Positions 1 through 9,443 of a stretch of 64,000 bases of DNA are shown in pieces (the stretch's first letter is position 1; each line of letters begins with the position of its first letter). This DNA comes from Limnoperna fortunei. Its lineage: Eukaryota > Mollusca > Bivalvia > Mytilida > Modiolidae. Location of the stretch: assembly GCA_944474755.1 (NCBI GenBank), contig OX104123.1, forward strand, positions 61,497,898 through 61,561,897, read 5' to 3'. Made by a program: the position numbers and the translations under genes. The notes under the pieces were generated by a model. That model worked only from the letters and a program-made list of their open reading frames with translations, had not been told where the DNA came from and searched no databases.

Positions 1-470
1 TGCTATTGTTGTATTAGCTTCTCTTGCCTCTTCAGTGTCTCGCTGACATCTAGGGCCTTTGCATGCTGCTCATAACTTGCTGCAGACCCTTTTTTCTGGA
101 ACTTTACATTGCCGATGGACACCTCGATCCCTTAATTCAAAGAAGGTGAGTTCTGGTGACTCTACGTACAGTCGTCGAAGTTCCCTCTTCAACCCGTCGT
201 CCTTCACAGCTTCGGCAAAACTCCCTTTCAACGATGCATTCCTGCATAGCTTGAAAGAATAATCAACATAAGATTAATGATCTAGTCATATAACTGAACC
301 ATATTCAAAGAACAAGATATTCAGTGCTTGTCTTTTTGTGTAGGCGTAAAATGTCTGCTGACGCATGGGTAAATTGTCACCAAAAACCTTCTGTAGTACT
401 TTAATGATCTCTTCTGCATCCTTTGTTTCCGGTTCACCTCTAACTAATATCTCTTGTTGTGGCTCGTTCC
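1..470 (-). pseudogene. Ty3/Gypsy-type gag remnant
   Basis: Read on the minus strand, roughly 150 codons can be followed across a stop and at least one frameshift. The upstream part (about 470-300) contains EEIIKVLQKVFGDN and the downstream part (about 250-110) contains ELRRLYVESPELTFFELRD. The order and spacing, with a helical capsid-like segment followed by an R-E-L-(R/K) helix and a PELT-F-E-(L/V)-RD motif, match capsid regions of Ty3/Gypsy gag genes as I know them. No protease, reverse transcriptase or LTR is visible, and the element leaves the window on the left. The call rests on motif recognition only. It is decayed and not expected to make protein. Confidence 0.5.
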
Positions 471-589
471 ATTATAAGGAATGCAGCAAACTATTGTGAC
501 TGTAACCCTTGTGACGACACGTGTGTACTCATATCTGCTACCCATTCTAGTATCGTTGGATCTGATGATGAAGTTGGTCCATCTCTAAA

Positions 590-745
590 CCGCGCAAAAG
601 ACGATAAAGTTGCCTTAGCTGATGTATTCGGAGAGCGTGTTGAAACCCGTCGTCCCACGTCTGCCTCATTCATATTTACTCCACACAAATAATTTTTAAA
701 GTGTTAGCGGCCGCAGAGACCAAGTTCGACACAGTTATTCGGTCA
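590..745 (+). repeat. LINE fragment (RNase H part, internally deleted)
   Basis: This piece matches the RNase H domain of the LINE family whose full copy lies at 45800-51904. It keeps the FGERVETRR stretch and then jumps, through an internal deletion at a CACACAAATAATTTT-like join, to the segment that normally lies about 400 bases further on, near the C-terminus of ORF2. The reading frame is broken. It lacks the 3' tail. Confidence 0.7.
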
Positions 746-1860
746 ATGCTGTCATAACGTCGATAATATGCATTCGATTCTAAATACAATCATTTACGAA
801 CAGCTATTAAATATACAAAACCCGTGGTTTTTTCATCTCTTAGTGCATTATATTAGACATTAATTGGTTTTTCTTTAAATCTGGGTTTTTAGATAATGAA
901 CCCATAATGTGGTTTTAAATGTTATCTTCAATTGAGAGGTGAGTAACACGAGGTTGCGAGTTCGAGCTTTACATCGAACATAGTGTACTCTGCTTCAGTC
1001 GAAAAAACAAATCTCATATTGTGCGTAAGGTCAGGTTTTCAGAGTACTCCTTTTCCTCCCTCAATCCATAAGAGATGATAAATTTCTGAACGTGGACCAA
1101 AATACAAAAACAAAAAAACTTTTATTAGTAATATGACATTTCAGATTGGACAAAAACAAGAAACCCCCAACACCTCGCTTCAGGTTATAACAAGAACAAA
1201 CTGCAGGAGGGTTAAAGAAGCGCAGTATAGAATCAAATTTAGGGAATGGGCAAATCAGTCCGAGATTGAATCACTTGAAACGCACTCTGCATCTTTTCTG
1301 CCCCAACAGCAGAAAAGTATCGGGCAGAGTGGAGTTTCAACGCCTACCCCGACACAACTGTTCAGGTTAGATGAATAGCATTCTAAAGGTTACTGCGATT
1401 ACTATTAAAAATGGACGCTATGTATTATAACTAAACCTAAAAAAAGATCGAGTTGACAAATTTAACGTAGACTCGAATTAAGATCGTACCTATACTCTGG
1501 GAAACGTATAAAGCAACTATCAATGGCAAGGGCATTTTTTTTTTGTTTTTGCTTTCATTTTAATGAAAGTTGTGATTTTTACAAACTTGATAACAGTTTT
1601 GAATAATAATAGTTTTTTAATTGTAGAAACTTACAAAAGAAGAGACTATAAACATAAAAATAGAAGGTTCAAAATTTGATCTTCAAGTCTGATTAGGGTA
1701 TTTGCCAGAATATTAAACAAGGATTAAATTTGAAGATACAAAAATTAACTTTAGAGAATTTTAATAACTTTTGAGGCCCTACTCTCACTGTACTTTGTTG
1801 GTCCTAGTACCAATTCGTTTTGATTTTCATTAAGAAATTGTATCCTATTTCGATCATTTG
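746..1860. other. No gene recognised
   Basis: This stretch is AT-rich. An 81-codon open frame at 1133-1378 (+) has no recognisable motif and no convincing splice context, so I do not call it. Poly-A and poly-T runs occur near 1110 and 1535. Confidence 0.5.
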
Positions 1861-1864
1861 TGTT

Positions 1865-2935
1865 GTGCATCGTCTACAACAAAAATGCGTTTCTTATGTA
1901 TGTTTCAAAGCGCACCAGATGATCTATGGTACTTCGCCCTTGTCTAAATCCACATTGGATATTGGACAGAAGGTAATACTACAAACCAGACAAGGCGATC
2001 ATTGATCATCCTTTCCGTGGTTTTACAAAGACAGCTTGTGAGGGCTATAGGCCGATAGTTAGACGCTTCCGAATGATCTTTTCCTGGTTTTGAAATAGGC
2101 ACAACAGTGGCCATTTTGCAAATAGATGGTAAGTCACCCGTTTCCCAAATGTTTTTAAGAAGGTTCAGAAGACATTGGAGAGAAGATTGTGGCAGATGTT
2201 TGAGAAGTTGATAATGGATGTCATCTGGACCAATGCTGTATCGTGTAATTTGTTCAATGAAGTTTTTAGCTCTTCCACAGAAAAAGGTTTATTATAATCT
2301 TCTAACTTTGGACTGGAAATTAAGTTTTGATTTTTTAATTTTTTTTTGATCCGCAGAAAATTGGGATGACAATTTTCAGCAGAAGAGTGTGTTGCAAATG
2401 TTTAGGACAATTTATTTGATATGTCTGACTCTGATGTTAACAAGTCTTGTCCATCTTTTCAATGATGGACATTTGCTTTACTGTTGTTGCCTTTAATTTT
2501 ACGAATCACGTTCCAAATTTTATTCACATGGGTATGGTTAATTTAGAAACAAAGTTACGCCAAGAGCTGTGTCGTCTTGTTTCGTGACCCTGCGAGCTTT
2601 CGCTGGAAAAATTTGGAATTGGTTAAGATTATTTTCAGTTGTGTGTTATTAAAACGTCGTTCGGCCTTTTTCCGGTAGTTAATAGCGTCCTCACAGCTGT
2701 CATCGAACCATGGGTTACTAGGATGTTTTGGATTTGTCGAGGTCTTAGGAATTGTTTCATCAGCAATTGAAATAAGTGTTTCATTTAATTTCAAAATTGG
2801 ATCAGGAATTAGGAATTGTTTCATCAGCAATTGAAATAAGTGTTTCATTTAATTTCAAAATTGGATCAGGAATAGCTTCAAAAGTATCCGAGTTAAGTCG
2901 CTCTATACCGAGTTGTTCAAATAGAGGCCTGGGAC
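1865..2935 (-). mobile_element. Decayed LINE fragment (ORF2 linker and RT region)
   Basis: The minus strand matches the full-length LINE from its endonuclease/RT linker through the RT palm. Readable pieces include KTSTNPKHPSNPWFDDSCED near 2700 and the CGFRQGRS-equivalent region near 1930. Stops and frameshifts are frequent and both ends of the element are missing. It contains a 64-base internal tandem duplication (listed separately). A SINE-like copy abuts it on the right. Confidence 0.8.
2745..2874. repeat. 64-bp tandem duplication inside a LINE fragment
   Basis: The block beginning TTAGGAATTGTTTCATCAGC is present twice in a row with a period of 64 bases. Only one copy exists at the matching place in the full-length LINE (near 48890), so the duplication arose after insertion. 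Confidence 0.9.
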
Positions 2936-3313
2936 CATACTGGGGGGGGGTTCCCAGCGCGTCCCCGGGTGGCGGATAGGGTAGACCATCTCATTGGGGG
3001 GTTGCCAAGTCATAATACGGAAAGCCTGACCGCGGACCGCAGTGGATAACGTTTTTGGAGAGTGCCACGCTCCTTGCACAAGAACGACCCCTTTTGTAGA
3101 TCTCGAAAAGAGAAGGCTCATTGTAGCCGCTACAAAAGGCTAAATTTCCCCCCTACCCAAAACTCCATACTTTTACAGTGGCAGTCAAAATTGTCTTCCC
3201 TCCGACACAACCCACCCCCATTTTCCGTTGATTTATTGTTGTTAACTTGTTCCCGTCATGAATATAGCAGAAATACAACTCGCTGGACGTAAAGAAGACA
3301 TCCAATCAATCAA
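2936..3313 (+). mobile_element. SINE-like element (LINE-tailed), copy 1
   Basis: The head contains CCCCGGGTGGCGGATAGGG, the body contains GGAAAGCCTGACCGCGGACC and CGCTACAAAAGGCTAAATTT, and the end is a degenerate CGCTGGACGTAAAG tail followed by CAAT repeats. Each block aligns in order with the complete copy at 59587-60094 (minus strand). The 3' tail is the one used by the LINE family of this window, so it was probably mobilised by it. No tRNA A or B box is obvious. No clean target duplication was found. Confidence 0.75.
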
Positions 3314-3362
3314 TAAATACAATAAAGTTTGAAAAAAGAAGTATGTGAACTTTCTGTAATGC

Positions 3363-3609
3363 ACAGACCTTGTATCCTATGCATCAGTCAACAAGAAATA
3401 GGGGAGGAGGTAGACATAATGTTAACAACTATGAATGCTTACGATTTTGACAAGGACCTAGCAAGACTGTACCACTACCTGATACATACAGAAACAAAAT
3501 AGGGAAAATTGCTGCTATTTTGGACAGAGTCCAACAAACTAGTGTTGCTGTATGAATTGTGCAAAGCGTTGGAAGAGACAGATAAGGCCATGGGTAGCAG
3601 GATAAATTA
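3363..3609 (+). pseudogene. Family C-like ORF with one internal stop
   Basis: About 80 codons read openly except for one TAG after a YHYLIHTETK-like segment. The product would start with a Cys pair (HRPCILC) and continue as two or three amphipathic helices ending in KALEETDKAMGSRIN. A Cys pair, an EI-rich stretch and a helix with an L-x(2)-[LF]-[HY]-[YF]-x-[LI]-[HL] core also occur in the ORFs at 28373-28609, 30865-31101 and 40456-40821. I group them as family C on that pattern. The function is unknown. The start is not resolved and splicing from upstream is possible. Confidence 0.4.
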
Positions 3610-3970
3610 GATGGTGGGGTTCCATTCTCCTTAACGGGTAAAGATCTAACTCGATAAAAGCTAAAAACGTTTCAAATATTCGATCCTGATACCTAACGCT
3701 ATACTTCTAAAAATTTCATAACAAATCATCTCCAATACAGGGTAACAACATTATCGCAAGGCCGGGTAAAAAAATTCCAGAAATATAAAATTAGACCTGC
3801 ATGACACAAGCATCTCAAAGCGTCTATAAAAAGTACGATAAATTAAACCCACACAAAAGACATTGTTACACTGATGACTAAAACGTATATTATAAACGTG
3901 AAAACTAAACACAAAATTATAGACTAACCTTGCTCTGCAGCACCCAAAGCTGATTTTCGGTCCTCCTACT
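3610..3970. other. No gene recognised
   Basis: This is an AT-rich spacer. Short open frames here show no motif or conserved splice context. Confidence 0.5.
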
Positions 3971-4169
3971 TTATAAGCCATCAAAATGACTGTCCATCAG
4001 CTGTCGAGCATTTTCCAATGTTATTTGTTTCTCCGCAAGAACAATCACGTACTTTAATGCCTCTTCAGTCAACTTCATAAGTTCCTCTAAACAATAGTTT
4101 TCCAAGGCATGATCCTTTTTCAATCTTGCAAGGTTTCTCGTGGCAACATTAGTTTCCAGAGTCTTGAAG
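3971..4169 (-). CDS. Possible terminal exon of an unknown helical protein
   Basis: The minus strand has a plausible 3' splice site (TTTGATTATAG) followed by about 65 open codons ending in a stop. The product is highly charged and predicted to be mainly alpha-helical, for example NLARLKKDHALENYCLEELM and ENARQLMDSHFDGL. There is no ATG in frame close by, so an upstream exon is expected. I recognise no family. It lies next to the family C-like relic at 3363-3609 on the opposite strand, with their 3' ends facing, as seen for the tail exon and family C pairs further right. Confidence 0.35.
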
Positions 4170-4189
4170 TCTATAATCAAAGGTAGTAC

Positions 4190-4577
4190 ACCCTTTCTAC
4201 ACTTAAGTATGTTTGGGTTTCAGGATTAAGTGAGCTTGTGCCATCTACTAAAATCAAAATGACATCTAAGCAAGATGTATTCACATACACACAATAGCAA
4301 ATAAATCATAATACTTTTAACGAGTCGTTTAAATCAATAACTATATGTAAGAGAAGCCCTCGGTAAAACAGGTTTTTCTAAAATAATTTAAGAGGTCAAT
4401 TACAGGTAACCATATATGAACGAAAACTGTCGACAGACATGAAATAAAAGGACCTATAGAATAAACAAAACAAACATTCATAACATTGACGTTCATTTTA
4501 ACCACAAGTATCTAACATAACTGGTAACAAGTTGCACCAAGTAAACCCTAACCGCATTAAACAGTGGATATACAGCT
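4190..4577. other. No gene recognised
   Basis: This is an AT-rich spacer up to the target duplication of the next LINE copy. I see no coding or structural signal. Confidence 0.5.
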
Positions 4578-4589
4578 CTGTACTTCGAA
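4578..4589 (+). repeat. Target site duplication, left copy
   Basis: CTGTACTTCGAA is repeated exactly at 5262-5273 and brackets the truncated LINE copy. Confidence 0.85.
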
Positions 4590-5261
4590 TTTACAAATCT
4601 CTTATTGCTTTGGGAACAGAGGTTATCTTCTTCTGGATTCCCAGTCATGTCGGAATCAGTGGAAACACAGTTGTGGATTAGACGGCTACACATGCCCAAA
4701 AGGATACTATCATTAACTGTAATATTCCTTTTACCGATTTTAAACCGTTGATTTTTAAATATATTTCCAATTTGTGGCAGAGTGGTTGGAATCTCCAAGT
4801 TCGTAATAAACTTCATTAGATCCAGCCACTACTGCACACAATAATTTTAAAACTTGAGGTCGCAGAGACCAAGTTGTTTTAACACGGTGTCGTCTTGGTC
4901 ATACCAGGACGACACATAGTTATATTTTAAATAATGAGCCACGACCCGAATGTGTGTCATGCAACAGTCCATACATTAATTTAAACTGTCACAGGCGACA
5001 CAATTTTAAAGTTTTTAAAAGAAATTAATTTATTGAACACAATCTAATTTCACTATTAATTGTGAAGATTCATACTTACTACCATTTTTATCTGTATATA
5101 TATTCTCATATTATTGTATGAGATCATGTTTTAGTATAAAAGGGAGGCATACAGTTCTACTAATTTCAAAATACTAATAATTTAAAAATATATAATTGTC
5201 ACGTCCTGAAGATAACTGAAATATTGCTTGCTGGACGTTAAACAACAAACAATTAATCAAT
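4590..5261 (+). mobile_element. 5'-truncated LINE copy with 12-bp target duplication
   Basis: The copy starts inside the RNase H domain (FFWIPSHVG-equivalent, with GTGGATTAG giving a stop at the VVDQ position) and runs through the ORF2 C-terminus and 3' UTR to the tail TTGCTTGCTGGACGTTAAAC plus CAA/CAAT repeats. It is about 670 bases long against 6.1 kb for the full element, the usual result of incomplete target-primed reverse transcription. Exact 12-base duplications flank it. The frame is broken. Confidence 0.9.
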
Positions 5262-5273
5262 CTGTACTTCGAA
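5262..5273 (+). repeat. Target site duplication, right copy
   Basis: CTGTACTTCGAA is identical to 4578-4589. Confidence 0.85.
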
Positions 5274-5281
5274 AATTAAGC

Positions 5282-5470
5282 ATGAAAGATCAAAGAAACG
5301 TGGATCGAGGCAAATGTAAAGTTGATGACTGTAATTGCCTAGAGTTTGAACTTTCCCCTAATGAACCGAGTTGTGGATATTTCGGGGATACTCCGGCGAC
5401 ATCATTCAACATGCGGGAATGTCCTGCGTTCAAGATTTTTGATCATTATTTGAAAATGTGCAGTATATGA
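5282..5470 (+). CDS. Small Cys-rich (zinc ribbon-like) ORF
   Basis: Sixty-two codons start at ATG and contain KCKVDDCNCLEFELSP followed by SCGYFGDTP. The pattern C-x(3-4)-C-x-C-x(2)-F then C-x-Y resembles a short zinc-binding module I associate with unannotated invertebrate and transposase-related proteins, in which the second half reads C-x-Y-C-G-H; here the later Cys and His are replaced. The LINE at 4590-5261 landed immediately upstream, so an original 5' exon or promoter may have been separated. It may be a degraded exon rather than a whole gene. Confidence 0.35.
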   Translation: MKDQRNVDRGKCKVDDCNCLEFELSPNEPSCGYFGDTPATSFNMRECPAFKIFDHYLKMCSI

Positions 5471-6313
5471 AGGTTGTGGCTTCAGCAACTATAGAATACT
5501 GCATCGCACCATTTCTTTGATACCTTAAAAAAATTGAAAATGTGAATAATTAAAATGGGGAAATAAATTACAATGAGAAACAAAAGCAAAGGTGGTGTTA
5601 AAATATATGCCAAGAAGCAGTTTAAAATAAATATAACGTTCAAAAGTAATAAAAAGGTATTATCTAATGTAGTTAATCTATATATAATGTTACAATTCCC
5701 ATTAAAACATGTTCGCATTAATTAAACAAAAATAGATAACAAACATTATCACGATTTGAGCAAAACGGCAAAATATGCGACCTTGTTTTTAATAATGATA
5801 GTATTGATAAGATATGGGTATATCGGGTACAGTAACGAGTATGCCGGTAATGCACATACCCGACGTGAAAGCTCGTACCGGAAGATAAGCTGTTTGACCC
5901 GAGCTTGTTTTTGTATACGTTATATCTAAGAAAAATAACACGTAAGAATGTGATGCTCAAGTGTAACTTCCAATATAAATGTTTATAAAGACGTGCCGCT
6001 GAAATGGGTCTGATTTTATCGACTTGAAATATATGATTGGGTATATAATTAGCAACCTACATATATATCAATGGGTCATAAACTTTAAATAATTGATATA
6101 TCGCTATAAAACTTGTTACACAGCATGCATCTAACCACAATTATTTACTATCGGACGAGCTGTATCTGATGATGGACTGGGTTAACATTTCGTAGGAACC
6201 TGTCACGGTGTCAGATTTGATCTAATAGTAAACTCTTATCCACTTAGATCATGAGGGGAGACCAGAATCTTTTTATTTTAAAATGTGTTTTTATAGCATT
6301 TATGCTATATTAC
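5471..6313. other. No gene recognised
   Basis: This is AT-rich DNA with hydrophobic low-complexity open frames on the minus strand (for example 5482-5718) that look like chance products of base composition. It may hold the intron or later exons of the mucin-like exon to the right, but none could be fixed. Confidence 0.45.
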
Positions 6314-6319
6314 ACTTAC

Positions 6320-7079
6320 CCTTTTGAGTTTATAGGTATCCTAATCAAATCGTCTGTCTTGACATTCTGATTATTCTCCTCATCATAAATACCTGGTTCT
6401 AACAAAGGACTGGAAGTTTCAATATTTTCGTCTGACCCTGGCCCCTAAGTATTTTGTGTTTTTGCAACTTCGGTATTTTCAGATTGCTTCATTGTGGAAG
6501 CAGTTGTCTTTTGTTGAACTCATTGTCTCGTGAGGAAGAACATCTTCTTTATTTCCAGCACTATTTTCATTCTGTATATCAGTGTTAACATTAGATTGTT
6601 CGTTCTCTGTATTTTTGACTGGTGCCACGGATGTTTTAGGGGCAACAGTAGTGTTTGTTAGCTTTCAGTTCTGCTGGTGCCAGGGTTGTTTTAGGGGCAT
6701 CGGTAGTGTTCATTTTAGCTTCAAGTTTTGTTGTTGGTTTTTTGACAAGAATTATCTCAGTGGGAACGATTGGTGCTAAGGCTTGAACATGACCAGAATC
6801 TCCCCCTGTGGGACCTGTTGGGGGTATTGCTGGACCGGGGTTTCTATTTGTTGATAATTGATGGTGCTTGTGTTTCATCAGGATTTCCTTCTTGTTGCTT
6901 TGATGTTGGCACATTACTTTCATAAGGTATTATTATTACCCGAAGGGTTATTCACAGTCCCATCATTTTGGTCTTTAGTAACATCAGTTAAGGTAGGAGC
7001 TTGATTTTTAGGTCGGTTGGTTTGCTTTAATGTTGTTGTTGCTGATGGTAAAGTAGCACATTTTTAAATGGCTGTAAAC
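6320..7079 (-). pseudogene. Thr/Pro-rich (mucin-like stalk) exon, frameshifted
   Basis: The minus strand has a good acceptor (AATATTTTTCAG) at 7080 and a good donor (GTAAGT) at 6319. Between them the three frames together encode a Thr/Ser/Pro/Asn-rich segment, with imperfect repeats such as NTTDAPKTTLAPAE and TNTTVAPKTSVAPV. At least three frameshifts or stops are needed to join it, ending in LLEPGIYDEENNQNVKTDDL. The composition suggests an O-glycosylated extracellular stalk like the family A stalk exons, only longer. No ectodomain or membrane exon was found beside it. Confidence 0.4.
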
Positions 7080-7218
7080 CTGAAAAATATTTTGAAAGTT
7101 GATAAGATTAACATGTACATTTACCATAGTGTTCATCATGAAAATCTCAGGTCTTCATAAAGTGTAAGTTTATATTTTTTAACAAGTATACAGGCATGTC
7201 TAAAGATATGCACCATGA

Positions 7219-7782
7219 TTGATTGATTGATTGTTTGTTGTTTAACGTCCAGCAAGCAATATTTCCGCTATCTTCAGTTATTTAAATTAGTAGTACTTCA
7301 TGCCTCCCTTTTATACTAAAACGTGATCTCATACAATAATATAACAATATATACAGATAAAAATGGTAGTTAAAACAAAAGTATGAATCTTCACAATTAA
7401 TAGTGAAATTAAATTTTGTTAAATAAATTAATTTCTTTCAAGAGCTTTAAAATTGTGTCACGCGCGACAGTTTCAAATAAATTGAAAAACGTATCCACAG
7501 AATAAAAACGTTCCCGAATGTGGACCGCGTCCGCACAGTCCATCAAGACATGCCTTATGGTGTATGAACTGTTGCTTGGTACACATTTGGATCGTGGCTC
7601 ATTATTTAAAATATAACTATATGACCAAGACGACACCGTGTTAAAACAACGGTCTCTGCGACCTCTAAAACATTTAAATTACTTGTGTGCAGTAGGGGCT
7701 GGATCTCGTTAAGTTTATTATGAACTTGGAGATCCCAACCAGTATGCCACAAATTAGAGATATATTTAAAAATCAACGCACG
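7219..7782 (-). mobile_element. 5'-truncated LINE copy
   Basis: The 3' tail reads on the plus strand as ATTG repeats followed by GTTTAACGTCCAGCAAGCAA, so the element is on the minus strand. It covers the 3' UTR and the last 150 or so codons of ORF2, including the C-terminal Cys-rich motif (CVPSNSSYTIRHVLMDC, with the second Cys lost). It sits inside what may be an intron between the exons at 8083-8157 and 6320-7079. Confidence 0.85.
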
Positions 7783-8082
7783 AAATAAATTTTACAAGTA
7801 ACAACCTTGGGAATGTGTAAGAGAGTTAAGATATCTCAAAATTTTTACGGTCCTGTAATAATAGGGACCCTAATCATGGAAATCACATTTCGAGTCTTCT
7901 TAGCCGAAACTTTGCAAGGATCTTTAATGGCAGGCGCTCTTTGTGTACAAATATGATATAATTAGACAATTTTGAGTTCAGTGTCCCTCATTGCAACCGA
8001 TGAAAGCTGCTAGTTCATGTTTTCTGTAAATAAATGTAGTGGAACATACTCATTTATGACGACTAAGTCAAAGTAAATTTAC

Positions 8083-8157
8083 CTTATTAATCATCATTCT
8101 TTCAATATCTTCTGGAGATATTTCTCTTTCTTCCTAAAACTCTCTTAAAGCATCCAT
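8083..8157 (-). pseudogene. Possible first coding exon with an in-frame stop
   Basis: Twenty-five codons from an ATG at 8157 read MDALREF, a TAG, then EEREISPEDIERMMINK and a GTAAAT donor in phase 0. The acidic helical composition looks like real coding sequence. The stop means the locus is broken or the call is wrong. It could be the first exon of the gene holding the mucin-like exon at 6320-7079. I do not recognise the family. Confidence 0.3.
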
Positions 8158-8640
8158 TTTCTGAAATCAAAAAGTCGCCTGTAAAAATTCACCTTTTTCG
8201 GTTGAAACCGATATGACGGACGTGAAACGGAAGTTGTTTATTTTAAGGATCAACACTCAAATAACTAGTAATTGGGTGTGTAGCAATGAAAGATGTATTT
8301 AACTTATATTTAAATTATTACATAATGTCACGTCTCCTCGTTGAGGGTACCTCGGAATTAAATAAGTATATATACTCACTGGTGAAGAAGTTGAAGAGCT
8401 GAAACGGACGGACAAAAGGACAAAAACACCGTAATGTCTCGCTTAGAAACTGTGAATATGCTAAAATACGTTATATAAAACTATTAAAGACATTTCCTAT
8501 ATTAACATGGAATTATCCTCGATCGTTAAAAGACATTTTCTTTATTACCCTAGATTGATCCCCGATCGTAAACTGAGTCTGAATCGCTCACCTGGTCTAT
8601 TTACTAAGTGTTTATTTATAGCTAAATGTACTCCATAGAA
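8158..8640. other. No gene recognised
   Basis: Upstream flank of the exon above and left flank of the long LINE copy. No motif was recognised. Confidence 0.45.
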
Positions 8641-8723
8641 CATGTAAATAGCTTTAAAACACCGTTGAAAGGGTTTTTAAAACTAAGCAGAAGAAGGTGG
8701 GGCAGCGGTTCTCTTATTAGTTT

Positions 8724-9443
8724 TTGTTACGGACCAATGCAATCTGTACAACTTACAATTTCTCAAACCCAAAGTGTGCCAATTGTGGTGAAGCCCACAT
8801 GTCCTCCTCAAAAGATTGTCATCATTTTAAAAAAGAAAAGGACATACAAAAATTGAAAACAGAAAGGAACATCACTTACCCTGAGGCTCGTCGTCTCTTT
8901 AGTTCAGTGAGTAATCCATCGTCTTCTGTAATGTCATATGCCAGTGTGACGAAACGCGTTTGCGTTACTTCTGAAACGCAAACCATGATCACCTGGCCTA
9001 TAGATCAGAAAGACCCAACAAGACTACCGGCTCAAACCACTGATAAAATAATTACATCATCTCGAAAATCTTCTGCATCTCAAACTTCTACGCCTTCGCC
9101 ATCTACTACTTCTTCAACACCTTCTCAATCCTCAACTAATTCTTCAAGCAGCCCAAAAAAAAGTTCAAACATTAAGACCAATCCAAATACAAAATCTTCT
9201 AACTCCAATTCAAATTCAAATAAAAACTCAAATCAAAAAGGAGATCGTACTCCAAAACTGCTGCGGGATCCCATTAAGGTCCACAACAGGTTTGGAAGTC
9301 TAGATCATCTAGACACTACTATCTGGGGCGATCCCATGGATACACTACCCCCAGATACTGGATCTAAAAGTAGATCCCCCAGCAGAAGCCGGCGGAATAG
9401 CCCCAAAAAACCTGTCAACTATTCCCCTATTCGCAGACCATAA
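8724..9443 (+). pseudogene. LINE ORF1, C-terminal part
   Basis: The open frame covers the last of the three zinc knuckles (CANCGEAHMSSSKDC) and the Ser/Asn-rich, then basic, C-terminal tail that ends in SPIRRP. The N-terminal domain and the first two knuckles of the full ORF1 (49703-51016) are missing or degraded. The stop codon overlaps the ORF2 start as TAATG, the same junction as in the full-length copy. The product would be an RNA-binding gag-like protein of the LINE particle, but this copy is truncated. Confidence 0.85.

Noticed and set aside
1133..1378. 81-codon open frame on the plus strand
   Set aside because: No motif, no splice context, no second copy; chance ORF is the simpler explanation.
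5482..5960. Two hydrophobic minus-strand frames that look like membrane proteins
   Set aside because: AT-rich DNA produces Phe/Leu/Ile/Tyr-rich frames by composition; no splice-bounded exon or conserved copy supports them.
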